Below, one piece after another: positions 1 through 7,371 of a stretch of DNA of 53,376 nucleotides. Position 1 is the stretch's first letter; every line of letters starts with the position of its first letter. The translations under genes and the position numbers were made by a program. The notes beneath the pieces are model-generated. The model was not told the origin of the DNA, did not search any database, and worked only from the letters and a program-made list of their open reading frames with translations. The stretch covers positions 1 through 53,376 of the forward strand of contig CAYFUR010000011.1 of NCBI GenBank assembly GCA_964346275.1, in the 5' to 3' direction. Origin of the DNA: CAYFUR01 sp964346275 (GTDB lineage Bacteria; Sumerlaeota; Sumerlaeia; SLMS01).

Positions 1-446
1 AGGGCCCGATTGAGCTCCACGCGAGCGTTTTCCGTGTCGCCAAGGCTTAGAAAGCTTAAGGCCTTGTACGTATTTGTCATGATCCGTTCATAGTTATGAC
101 CTGTATAAAGACGGGCTGAGTCGTTGAAAAGCATGCTTTTTGTCTCATTTAGGCCCTTGCTTCCGATGCCACGCTGATCAGCCGCCGTAAAAACCTCTTC
201 GGACAAGTCGAACGCCTCAATGGAGGCTTCATGATTTCCCAAGTCTTGATGCAAGCCTCCGAGGTGCAATTTCCATAGTAGGTCGCCATCGGTATCCGCC
301 AGATCCGCCTTATCGAAGGCAAGATCCTGAGCTTCCATGAGGTTTCCATTTTCGTATTGGTTATTGAATTTCTTCATCGCCCTGCGATCAATTGAGCAGC
401 CGATCAGAAGAATGACAAACAGGCATATCAGGGCGGTTGGAACCAT
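1..446 (-). CDS. TPR-like lipoprotein, 5' part only (COG3014-like)
   Basis: Minus-strand gene that runs off the left edge, so only about 148 N-terminal residues are present. The protein begins MVPTALICLFVILLIGC: a hydrophobic signal segment ending in a lipobox (LIGC), so it is probably an outer- or inner-membrane lipoprotein. The mature part is acidic and helical. The stretch NYERIMTNTYKALSFLSLGD, followed by ENARVELNRA, resembles the COG3014 family of TPR-like lipoproteins of unknown function. The ATG at 446 has no clear ribosome binding site and no positive residue before the hydrophobic core. An in-frame GTG at 500 would add a basic n-region (KLSTR) and may be the true start. Codon use is more AT-rich than in the rest of the window. 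The reading frame and lipobox are clear; the family match is from memory. Confidence 0.7.
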   Translation of the reverse strand, partial: MVPTALICLFVILLIGCSIDRRAMKKFNNQYENGNLMEAQDLAFDKADLADTDGDLLWKLHLGGLHQDLGNHEASIEAFDLSEEVFTAADQRGIGSKGLNETKSMLFNDSARLYTGHNYERIMTNTYKALSFLSLGDTENARVELNRA

Positions 447-510
447 GCCACAACATCGTGTTGAGAGTTTCCCAGCGAACTGCTCTCGCTCGATGTCCAC
501 AATAGAGTAT

Positions 511-526
511 ATAGAGGCCCCTCTAT
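511..526. promoter_or_regulatory. Short palindrome upstream of the lipoprotein gene
   Basis: Perfect 7-base arms (ATAGAGG / CCTCTAT) around a CC centre. It lies between the lipoprotein promoter at 596-625 and its start codon, so it could be an operator or a leader hairpin. Only the symmetry and position are seen. Confidence 0.3.
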
Positions 527-595
527 TGCATTTGAAGGGATTAGCACCTTTGTGAAGCATATAAAACCTTAATCTTTTTTTATGTCTCTAGATAT

Positions 596-625
596 AAAAT
601 AATCCAAGATGCTATCAAGTGTCAA
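596..625 (-). promoter_or_regulatory. Sigma-70 type promoter for the lipoprotein gene
   Basis: On the minus strand a perfect -35 hexamer TTGACA (625-620) is followed after 18 bases by TATTTT (601-596, four of six matches to TATAAT). The surrounding 540-630 is AT-rich. It points towards the partial lipoprotein gene, 100-150 bases away. Confidence 0.5.
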
Positions 626-708
626 GCGATAATCGGGACATTTGCAGGCAAGTCTCAGCCAAATGCGATCTGGTATTCAGTCTTTTGTGGAGGGCCGTTT
701 CAGCCTTT

Positions 709-1944
709 TCACTGCCCTTCCTCGGGCGGGCCGGAGCGTTGCTCGCCGGGCTGGTAGACGGGCTCCGGGGCGGCGGAATGCTCCGGCGCGGCGGCGGCGG
801 GCGGGTTCGAACGGTAGACCGGCCCCTCCTGCGCCGAGGGCGGCGTGCCCGGCTTGCCGTGGGCTTTTTGCGTCTCCTCGAAGCGCAGGTACGCGATCCA
901 GCGGTTGAGCTGGGACGTCAGCGACGGGGGGTAATTCATGGGGTGGGCTTGTTCGCCGGCGCCCCACCAGGTGAAGAGGAGAAAGCTCTTGGTGAAGGCC
1001 TGCTCGTACATGCGCGTGATCATGCGCTTGAAAAAGCCGACGATGAGCAGGCCGATAATCGCCGCGACGACCCAGGTCAGATGGACGCCAAACGGATTGG
1101 GATTCGCGCCGGCCTGCGTCGCCGGAATCATGAGAAAGGCCGATCCGAAAAGGCCGATCATGCCGCTGATGGCGACGCCCATCCCGGTGAGCAGGGTGAC
1201 ATAGGCAATGATCAGAAAGAGGTTCGCGATAGCCTTTTGCCGCAGGTCGATGCGCGGCAGCGCCGCCGTCGCAAACATCCAATAAGCGATGCGCAACGTC
1301 TCCAGGTGAAACCAGGCGAGGACGAAATTCATGATCAGCACCAGGGGAAAGGTGATGGCGAGGTAGATCATCTGGCCCCCGGTATCCGTGCGCCCGAAAG
1401 AGGCGGAATAATTGTCCGGCAGGCCGAGGGAGACGAGGAACGTATCGGCCAGCGCGATCACAAAGAGAACGCGAATCCAGACGCCGAGCGAACCAGCAAA
1501 CAGAAGGTTTCCGATCACCGGCGGGCGCAGGCTGGTGATGACAAGGTCCTCGATCATATTCTGGCGCCCGCGCCAGCGCGAGGCCATGTTCCAGCCGCCA
1601 ATCCAGCCAAAGAAAAATACCAGGTAATCGAAGAGAATGATGCGCCCGCTGAGATAGGGCATTCCCAGTTGGGAAATCGTATTCAGGCTGAAGGCCGTGA
1701 TGGCGATGAGGAGAAAAACGCCCATGGACCCGGGGAGGATCCAGTTGATCGCGCGCCGGGCGGAGGCGGCATTGGCCAGGCGAATGGCGCGGCGGCCCGT
1801 GCCAAAGCCCGGGCGGACGCCAAAGAGGAAATTCTCGGTCCAGCGGCGGAAAAAGCCGGTGCGGCCGGCCGATTCGGCATCTGCTTGATGGGTGGTGTCC
1901 CCCTCCCGGGCGCTTTGCTCCGGGGCGCTGTCCTCCGGGGCCAT
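709..1944 (-). CDS. Multi-pass inner-membrane protein of unknown function
   Basis: 411 residues. After a charged N-terminal 65 residues come about six hydrophobic segments (near residues 67-90, 105-125, 145-180, 190-220, 230-265 and 285-305), then a soluble, proline- and alanine-rich tail of about 90 residues. The segment MIEDLVITSLRPPVIGN before a membrane span recalls the cytoplasmic elbow of ABC-2 type permeases, but no ATPase partner lies nearby and I do not claim that family. It is divergent from the XdhC-like gene, with about 160 bases between their starts. A long open frame on the opposite strand is a GC-driven shadow: only the minus-strand frame gives hydrophobic segments in membrane order. 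Confidence 0.75.
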   Translation of the reverse strand: MAPEDSAPEQSAREGDTTHQADAESAGRTGFFRRWTENFLFGVRPGFGTGRRAIRLANAASARRAINWILPGSMGVFLLIAITAFSLNTISQLGMPYLSGRIILFDYLVFFFGWIGGWNMASRWRGRQNMIEDLVITSLRPPVIGNLLFAGSLGVWIRVLFVIALADTFLVSLGLPDNYSASFGRTDTGGQMIYLAITFPLVLIMNFVLAWFHLETLRIAYWMFATAALPRIDLRQKAIANLFLIIAYVTLLTGMGVAISGMIGLFGSAFLMIPATQAGANPNPFGVHLTWVVAAIIGLLIVGFFKRMITRMYEQAFTKSFLLFTWWGAGEQAHPMNYPPSLTSQLNRWIAYLRFEETQKAHGKPGTPPSAQEGPVYRSNPPAAAAPEHSAAPEPVYQPGEQRSGPPEEGQ

Positions 1945-2103
1945 GCGGGTCTCCTGGTTTCGAGTTCCTGCTCAAGCAATCCGTTTCGAAAGAGCGAGTA
2001 AATCAAAAAGGCGCTCCGCCGTGCCTGGCGAGCGGGATTGCGTTTCTCCCTTGGCGCTCTGGCGGCGGGCCTCTACACTGGAGAGGAGTAGGAGCTTTGA
2101 ACG

Positions 2104-2946
2104 ATGAATCTGCGTTTTTATGAGAAAATCCTCGAGTGGTCGCGGGCCGGCAAACGCGTGGCGGTGGTTTCCATCGTCGACACTTTGGGCAGCACGCCGC
2201 GCAAACCGGGAACAAAAATGCTTGTTTCGGACCAGATGGAACTGTTCGGAACCATCGGCGGCGGATGCGTCGAGGCCGACATCATCTTTGCCGCCCGGGA
2301 AGTGCTCAAGACGCTCAAACCCCGGCTCGTGCATGTGGACATCAAGGCGAAGAAGGCCGAAGAAATCGACATGCTCTGTGGCGGGGAAATCACTCTCTAT
2401 GTGGAGCCCGTGATGCCTGATTACCAGCTTCTCATCTGTGGCGGGGGACACATCAGCAAGGCGCTGGCGAATGTCTGCTCGGGCCTGGACTTCAAAATGA
2501 TCGTCACCGACGACCGGCCCCAGTTCGCCAACAAGCAACGCTTTCCCATGGCCGACGAGGCGGTGTGCTCCCCCTTCGAGGAGATCGGCCAGCACATCGA
2601 TCTCACCCGCGAAACATTCTGCGTGGTGGTGACGCGGGGGCACTCGGGCGACGAGGTGTGCCTGCGCCAGCTTCTGCGCTCGCCCGCGGCTTTCATCGCC
2701 ATGATCGGCAGCCGGTCGAAATGGGCGAGCGTGAAGCGCCACCTGCTTGATGATGGCTATACGGAGGAACAGGTGGACCGCGTGGTGAGCCCGGCGGGGC
2801 TGGATATTGGATCGATCACGCCCGAGGAAATCGCCATTGCGATCGCGGCACAACTGGTTCAGGTGCGCGCCAAGTATATGAAGGAGGGTTTTCCGCAACC
2901 CGCGACGGAGAAAAACGCGCCGAAAGGCGAGGCCGCCGCTTCATGA
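2104..2946 (+). CDS. XdhC/CoxI family protein
   Basis: 280 residues. Members of this family help insert or sulfurate the molybdenum cofactor of xanthine-dehydrogenase-type enzymes. The N-terminal XdhC/CoxI domain shows DTLGSTPRKPGTKMLV and the glycine loop GTIGGGCVEADI (about residues 23-60). The C-terminal half is a Rossmann domain beginning LLICGGGHISKAL (about 103-115) and containing VVVTRGHSGDE and AMIGSRSKW, the usual XdhC_C motifs. Start supported by a purine-rich GGAGAGGAGTAGGAG just upstream. No molybdenum hydroxylase is within the window, so its client enzyme is either elsewhere or this is one of the stand-alone family members. It overlaps the next small gene by four bases (ATGA). 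Confidence 0.88.
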   Translation: MNLRFYEKILEWSRAGKRVAVVSIVDTLGSTPRKPGTKMLVSDQMELFGTIGGGCVEADIIFAAREVLKTLKPRLVHVDIKAKKAEEIDMLCGGEITLYVEPVMPDYQLLICGGGHISKALANVCSGLDFKMIVTDDRPQFANKQRFPMADEAVCSPFEEIGQHIDLTRETFCVVVTRGHSGDEVCLRQLLRSPAAFIAMIGSRSKWASVKRHLLDDGYTEEQVDRVVSPAGLDIGSITPEEIAIAIAAQLVQVRAKYMKEGFPQPATEKNAPKGEAAAS

Positions 2947-3056
2947 AGCAGGACAACGGAGAGAACGCCCGCCTGCTGGCCGTGTTTCTGATCGGTCTCA
3001 GCCTGGGAATCAGCCTGACGATCCTTTATTTTGATATCGTGCGGGATTTCTTCTAA
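2943..3056 (+). CDS. 37-residue single-span membrane microprotein
   Basis: Starts in the ATGA overlap with the end of the XdhC-like gene, so it is probably translationally coupled. The product is a charged N-terminus (MKQDNGENAR), one hydrophobic span of about 20 residues (LLAVFLIGLSLGISLTILYF) and a short tail DIVRDFF. The span and the 4-base overlap, which is the normal gene junction in this genome, argue that it is real despite its size. It resembles no family I recognise. The function is unknown; a small membrane anchor or regulator is only a guess. Confidence 0.6.
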   Translation: MKQDNGENARLLAVFLIGLSLGISLTILYFDIVRDFF

Positions 3057-3134
3057 ACGGACAACGGCTGGGATTGCTGATCCAGGGTAACGGCGAAAAA
3101 AACACAAGAGATCCCGACCTGCAAAGAAAGCCTC

Positions 3135-4175
3135 ATGCCTCCAACGCCGCCGCCAGATAAACCGGACCAGGAAGACCCCGATTTTCCCGGGGATTCCAAG
3201 GGCGGGATGGTGCCGGCAAGCTGGGACGAGTTGCTGCGCCTCGCGGAGACGGACCCCGCCGCGCCAGCGACGGAAGACCTGCGCCCGGAACGCCCGGCGG
3301 TTCGCCGCTTTCGCCTCTGGTTCAAGGCGGGCTTTCCCCTGCTGGTGCTTGTGCTCTTCGGCGGGTTCAAGGCCTACGAGTCCTTCAACTGGCGGGCCTG
3401 GAGGTCCGACTTTCCGGTGATCGCGGATGCCCCGGAGTCCCTCTCGGGCGTGGAACCAACACAACCCCAGGTTAAGCGCCTGGACGAGCGCACACGCTCC
3501 TTCATTGCCAGCCTGGAAACACTCGCCGGGCAAAAGCGCTGGCGGGATTTGCGCGATGCCATCGATGACCAGCCCTCCGAGAAAATCCGCGACCACCCCG
3601 TTGTCGAAGGGCTGGCGCTGATCGCGCGGTCGCGCAGCGGCGAGCGCTCTCTGGCCCTGGAACGCGCCATGATGGACCTGGAGCCGCTGCTGCGCTCCTT
3701 TGGCAACCGATACTCCGACTTGCTCCACGAGTTGCAGCTTTGCCGTGTGGAGCAGATCCTTTCCCGGTCGAAGTCGCCGGAAATCCTCGCCCGAAACACC
3801 GACGAGATCTTTCGCCTCCTGGGCAAGGAGGTGAAGACCCAGCGCGATGTGAAAGTGCGTGTGGATGCGGCGCGCGTCTTCGAGGAGCAGGGCGACCGGC
3901 TGATGCAGGCGGCGGAGGGCCTCATCAAGGTCGACACCTATCGCCTCCGCGAAGCGCGGGTGTATTACCAGACGGGCCTTCGCTTTGTGGTGGAGCGGGG
4001 CCGGTGGCTCGAACGAACGCCGGTCAGCCCGCGCGCCCAGCCAGAGCTGGAACGGCTGGTGGAAAAGCTGCGCATCGCGAACCGCAAGATCCATGGCCCG
4101 GGCTGGCTGGCGCCCTCGCGCGACGCCAGCACGTGGACCGGCAGGAAAGGGGACCCCGTCCATGACGCCCCCTGA
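3135..4175 (+). CDS. Membrane-anchored helical protein, unknown function
   Basis: 346 residues. A proline- and acid-rich N-terminus (about 60 residues) precedes one transmembrane segment, WFKAGFPLLVLVLFGGFKAY (about 62-82), followed by a long soluble helical domain with regularly spaced Leu, Arg and Glu that looks TPR-like (for example RWRDLRDAIDDQPSEKIRDH and RVFEEQGDRLMQAAEGLIKV). The soluble part may sit outside the membrane. It overlaps the following membrane protein by 14 bases, so the two are probably one transcription unit. No known family is recognised and no catalytic motif is seen. Confidence 0.72.
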   Translation: MPPTPPPDKPDQEDPDFPGDSKGGMVPASWDELLRLAETDPAAPATEDLRPERPAVRRFRLWFKAGFPLLVLVLFGGFKAYESFNWRAWRSDFPVIADAPESLSGVEPTQPQVKRLDERTRSFIASLETLAGQKRWRDLRDAIDDQPSEKIRDHPVVEGLALIARSRSGERSLALERAMMDLEPLLRSFGNRYSDLLHELQLCRVEQILSRSKSPEILARNTDEIFRLLGKEVKTQRDVKVRVDAARVFEEQGDRLMQAAEGLIKVDTYRLREARVYYQTGLRFVVERGRWLERTPVSPRAQPELERLVEKLRIANRKIHGPGWLAPSRDASTWTGRKGDPVHDAP

Positions 4176-5223
4176 TGGTTCGGCAAACCGGTTTCTCCCG
4201 GCAGAGCGCCCGGTTCCACTTATAGACGACTCCCCGGTGGACGAGCGGGGCGAGTTGCGCCTCCACGAGTTTTCCTACCGGGTGGGGCTTCTTCTCGGAG
4301 CGGGCCTCTTCTTCCACGCGGCGCTCGGCTTCCCCTGGGAACGCGGCCTGTTCGGTGTGACGGGAATGGCCCTGGCCGCGCTGATGACGGTCACGCTGGT
4401 TTTCTCCTGGCGCGTGTTTGACGACTGGCGCCGCCGCACCCACCAGATCGTCTACCTCGGGTTCTTCTTCGCCCTGAGCTTTCCCCTGGCGGCGGCGATC
4501 GAGCCGGAACTGGGCTCCAGCCTGCTCCCGGGCTTCGTGGAGACAGCGCTGGAGGACGCCTTCGCCATCCTGAAGGCGGTGCCGGGGCTTGGGCTTGCGG
4601 TGCGCTTCACCCTGGGGTTCCTCTCCTTTTTGCTGATCGCGATGCTGCTTCTCACGCTGGCGCTGAGCCGCCGTGCGGGCCTCAGCATCGTCGCGTTTCT
4701 CACGGCGGGGCTCACGCTGTTCTTCTACCCCACCGCGGAATGCCTCGCGGGGTTTCTTTTCCTCGCCCTCTTTGTCTATACACAATGGGAAATGCCGGTT
4801 CTGGTGCCGGACAAGCTGAGGCCCCACCTTTCTCCCGTGCAGTGGGAATACCTTCGCGAACTCACGCGCCGGGGCATGCTCTCGACCGGCGAAACGAAGA
4901 TTTACCTGGAGAATCAGCCGAAGAACTTCGCCCTGCTGGCCGATTGCCATCTCGTGGAATACGACCCCTATTCGCGGGCCATTTACCCGGGACGGACGCT
5001 GCTTCATGACCCCGCCGCCGCGCCGGTGGAAAAAACGTTCAGCGTCACGCGCCGGTTGCTCTGGTTCGGCGTGGGGCTGCTTTACCTTCTCCTGCCGGAC
5101 TTGATTCCCGGGCCTGTCGACGATGTGATCATTTTGTTGCTCTGCACCATGAGCGGCACCGATTTGCTGCGCCTCGCGGGCCGGGGCCGCCGCCGGGTTT
5201 CCCCGGTGGCGCCGAACCGGTAA
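4162..5223 (+). CDS. Multi-pass membrane protein with DUF1232-like C-terminus
   Basis: 353 residues from the ATG at 4162, inside the end of the upstream gene. Six or more hydrophobic segments fill residues 35-220. A soluble stretch (about 225-310) follows, with a helix-turn-helix-like QWEYLRELTRRGMLSTGETK. Near the C-terminus LLYLLLPDLIPGPVDDVIIL matches the DUF1232 (YkvA-like) pattern of a membrane hairpin holding PxDLIP and LDD. The in-frame reading extends further upstream, but that part lies within the previous gene in another frame and has no membrane character, which is why the internal ATG is chosen. A strong hairpin terminator follows. Confidence 0.75.
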   Translation: MTPPDGSANRFLPAERPVPLIDDSPVDERGELRLHEFSYRVGLLLGAGLFFHAALGFPWERGLFGVTGMALAALMTVTLVFSWRVFDDWRRRTHQIVYLGFFFALSFPLAAAIEPELGSSLLPGFVETALEDAFAILKAVPGLGLAVRFTLGFLSFLLIAMLLLTLALSRRAGLSIVAFLTAGLTLFFYPTAECLAGFLFLALFVYTQWEMPVLVPDKLRPHLSPVQWEYLRELTRRGMLSTGETKIYLENQPKNFALLADCHLVEYDPYSRAIYPGRTLLHDPAAAPVEKTFSVTRRLLWFGVGLLYLLLPDLIPGPVDDVIILLLCTMSGTDLLRLAGRGRRRVSPVAPNR

Positions 5224-5244
5224 AAGAACCATCCTCGTATAGAC

Positions 5245-5275
5245 AAGCCCCGCTGCCGGGCGGGCAGCGGGGCTT
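5245..5275. terminator. Bidirectional hairpin terminator
   Basis: Perfect 13-base stem (AAGCCCCGCTGCC / GGCAGCGGGGCTT) with a 5-base loop, flanked by A and T bases on both sides. It sits between the converging membrane-protein gene and the pseudopilin gene and can serve both strands. Confidence 0.8.
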
Positions 5276-5299
5276 TGCAATCAAGGTTTCTGTTTCGGA

Positions 5300-5986
5300 T
5301 CAGTGGGCGCCGAGGACGCCGTCGCGAACGACCATGTTGGTATCCGACTGCTTCTGGCTGCGAAGGATGTTGCCTTCGCTGATTGTTCCATTGGTCGGGT
5401 CGTAGGGCATGTTTTCAGCCAGGGGGAACTGGCGGGCACCGGGGCTATCGGCGTTGTTAAAGTAATCGCGGTCCGGGCCGATACTCAGGATTTTCCAGGT
5501 GCCGAAATAATCGAGATGAGCTTCGTAGGTTTCATCCTGGCCGACGTTGGAGCCGAAAATCGTGAAGCCGTTGCGCTCGCGGCCGAAGACATCCATGTAG
5601 GTAAAGCGTTTCTGATCTTCGGGAAGGTCTTCGCCAGCGTTTACGAAGGGATCGAAAAGCCAGGCGTTTGAAATATAAGCGATGGGAGTGGACAGGCCGT
5701 GGGTGGTCTCATTTCCGGGGAACACGATTCCGCCGGCAGGATCGCCGTCGATCAACGGATCGTTATAGGGAGCGCCGGTGCTGTATTCACGGGGCGGACG
5801 ACTGTTGTCCACCGTGTAGGCCTCGATGGCTGTGGCCATGCTTCGCAGGTCGGCCTTGGCGCGGGAAACTTTCGAGCGCGTCTGAGCCTCCAGGAAGTTG
5901 GGAACCGCAATCGCCGCGAGAATGGCGATAATCGCGACGACGATCAGAAGTTCGATCAGGGTAAAGGCAGATGGTTTCTTTAACAT
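5300..5986 (-). CDS. Type II secretion/type IV pilin-like protein (pseudopilin)
   Basis: 228 residues from the ATG at 5986, which has a good ribosome binding site (GGAGAGAGAAAG). The class III signal is classical: MLKKPSA, then FTLIELLIVVAIIAILAAIA, with the Glu five residues after the cleavage site. This is followed by NFLEAQTRSKVSRAKADLR. Prepilin peptidase would cut before the Phe. The C-terminal region carries YDPTNGTISEGNILRSQ, a signature shared with the second pseudopilin in this window (43342-43899) and common in large pseudopilin families of PVC-like and candidate-phylum bacteria. It stands alone here without gsp/pil machinery, so it is probably one of many dispersed paralogues. An upstream in-frame ATG at 6031 would add residues before the signal and is unlikely. 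Confidence 0.9.
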   Translation of the reverse strand: MLKKPSAFTLIELLIVVAIIAILAAIAVPNFLEAQTRSKVSRAKADLRSMATAIEAYTVDNSRPPREYSTGAPYNDPLIDGDPAGGIVFPGNETTHGLSTPIAYISNAWLFDPFVNAGEDLPEDQKRFTYMDVFGRERNGFTIFGSNVGQDETYEAHLDYFGTWKILSIGPDRDYFNNADSPGARQFPLAENMPYDPTNGTISEGNILRSQKQSDTNMVVRDGVLGAH

Positions 5987-6095
5987 GCTTTCTCTCTCCG
6001 AAAAATTGGGGTGGGGGCTCTCTCCTCGCAATAAAGGATTTTCTAACCTTCAGGACGCAGGGCGTCGAGGTGGCAGATATCGAGCCTTGCTCTGC

Positions 6096-6124
6096 AAAAT
6101 TGGGCTCGAAAACGAATCCGTCAA
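6096..6124 (-). promoter_or_regulatory. Possible promoter of the pseudopilin gene
   Basis: On the minus strand TTGACG (6124-6119) is followed after 17 bases by AATTTT (6101-6096). This is about 110 bases before the pseudopilin start, in a 223-base gene-free gap. The -35 is good, the -10 weak (three of six). Confidence 0.35.
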
Positions 6125-6209
6125 GGGCTAAAATGAAATTCTTATTGGTTTTGCGTGACTTTCCCGCGGGCAAGCCGTCTTGGGGCGCTCCATTGCGCCA
6201 GGATTCAGT

Positions 6210-7208
6210 TTAAGCCCGCCGGCCCACGGCGGTAAAACCGTCCGGTATTTTCAAGCGGTGGCCCTCGGGAGAGATATAAGTCCGCCCCGCGAGAATATCA
6301 AAAGCCACCATCTCAAGACCGGCCTGGCTCAAGTAATCAACGATGCGGGCGCGGGGAAATCCGCTCCAGCGGTGCTGCAGCTCTTCGCGCAGCCAGGCCT
6401 CATCGTGGTCCAGAAAGTCGTTCAAAATCAGTCTCCCGCGAGGAGCGAGCCCCCGCGCCGCATTCTTCAGAACTTCCGCCGGTTGCTGAAAATGGTGGAG
6501 GACCTGGACCATGGTGATGACGTCCGCCTCGCCCTCGTGAAGTGGCGTGTCTTCCGCGTCCGCCAGGCGGAATTCCACGTTTTCGAGGCCATTGGCTCGG
6601 GCCTTTTCCTGGGCCAGGTCGAGCATGGCCTGGGAATTATCGATGGCGATGAGCTTGCGCGCGCGCTGGCCGAAAAGCTGGAGAACATAGCCCGTTCCCG
6701 TTCCAATGTCCGCGACGACGAGATCTTCCGGCAAAAACGCCCGGAGAATCTCGCGTCCCAGGGCGTCCCCGAAAAGGGATGCGCGGATGTCGTCCCACTG
6801 CTCCGCCAACTCGTCGAAGAACGTGCCGCGCTGCTCGCGGGTGCGCGCAGCGAGGACATCCGAGAGCCGCTTATCGTCTGCCTCGAAATGGTCGTCGTCC
6901 TTCCAGGCCGCTTCCAAGGTCGGCCAAAGGGACCGGACCGTTTCATCCAGCTCGACGAGATGAACGCGGTAGTGGCGCCAGGAGCCTTGCCGGCGCTCGG
7001 AAAGAAGGCCCTCTTCGCGGAGAATCTTCAGATGATTGGAAATGCGCGGTTGGGCGAGCTGAGTGATCTGAGATAACTCGTTGACTGAAAGCTCTTCGCG
7101 CCAAAGAAGGCGCAGCAGGCGAAACCGCGTCTCGTCGGAGAGAGTGCGGAAAATCCGGGTGACTCGGCGGGATTCCAGCGGTCCCGGGGAGGAATGGGCG
7201 GAGGACAT
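6210..7208 (-). CDS. ArsR-family regulator fused to SAM-dependent methyltransferase
   Basis: 332 residues from the ATG at 7208. Residues about 12-90 are a winged helix-turn-helix of the ArsR type (RIFRTLSDETRFRLLRLL, then SQITQLAQPRISNHLKIL). After a helical linker, residues 160-330 form a class I methyltransferase: motif I VVADIGTGTGYVLQLF, acidic motif IAIDNSQAMLDLA, and MVQVLHHFQQPAEVLKNAAR. Fusions with this order are known, for example SahR-type regulators of the S-adenosylmethionine cycle, but no methionine-cycle genes are adjacent. A longer reading frame to 7529 exists but the added residues look non-coding. The small palindrome 24 bases upstream could be its own operator. Confidence 0.88.
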   Translation of the reverse strand: MSSAHSSPGPLESRRVTRIFRTLSDETRFRLLRLLWREELSVNELSQITQLAQPRISNHLKILREEGLLSERRQGSWRHYRVHLVELDETVRSLWPTLEAAWKDDDHFEADDKRLSDVLAARTREQRGTFFDELAEQWDDIRASLFGDALGREILRAFLPEDLVVADIGTGTGYVLQLFGQRARKLIAIDNSQAMLDLAQEKARANGLENVEFRLADAEDTPLHEGEADVITMVQVLHHFQQPAEVLKNAARGLAPRGRLILNDFLDHDEAWLREELQHRWSGFPRARIVDYLSQAGLEMVAFDILAGRTYISPEGHRLKIPDGFTAVGRRA

Positions 7209-7231
7209 GAATGGGCTCGCGGCACGAATTA

Positions 7232-7244
7232 CGCAACTCTTGCG
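7232..7244. promoter_or_regulatory. Candidate operator upstream of the ArsR-fusion gene
   Basis: CGCAA-CTC-TTGCG, a perfect 5-3-5 palindrome in the intergenic space between the ArsR-methyltransferase gene (minus) and the DUF4384 gene (plus). Autoregulation by ArsR proteins at such dyads is common. The assignment is inference from position. Confidence 0.35.
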
Positions 7245-7371
7245 CGGCGACAGTGTTTCCGGGCCGGTCGCGCTGCGCAACGGAGAATCCGCCAACCCGT
7301 TGGAACCATTCACCAGTCTGCTTTGTCCCAGGGATTGAGACACGAGGGAATGCCCAAGGAGGTCCCCGACT

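Noticed and set aside
619..2001. 460-codon plus-strand frame
   Set aside because: It is antisense to a membrane protein whose hydrophobic segments are in order; the plus-strand product is Arg/Gly-rich and unlike any protein.
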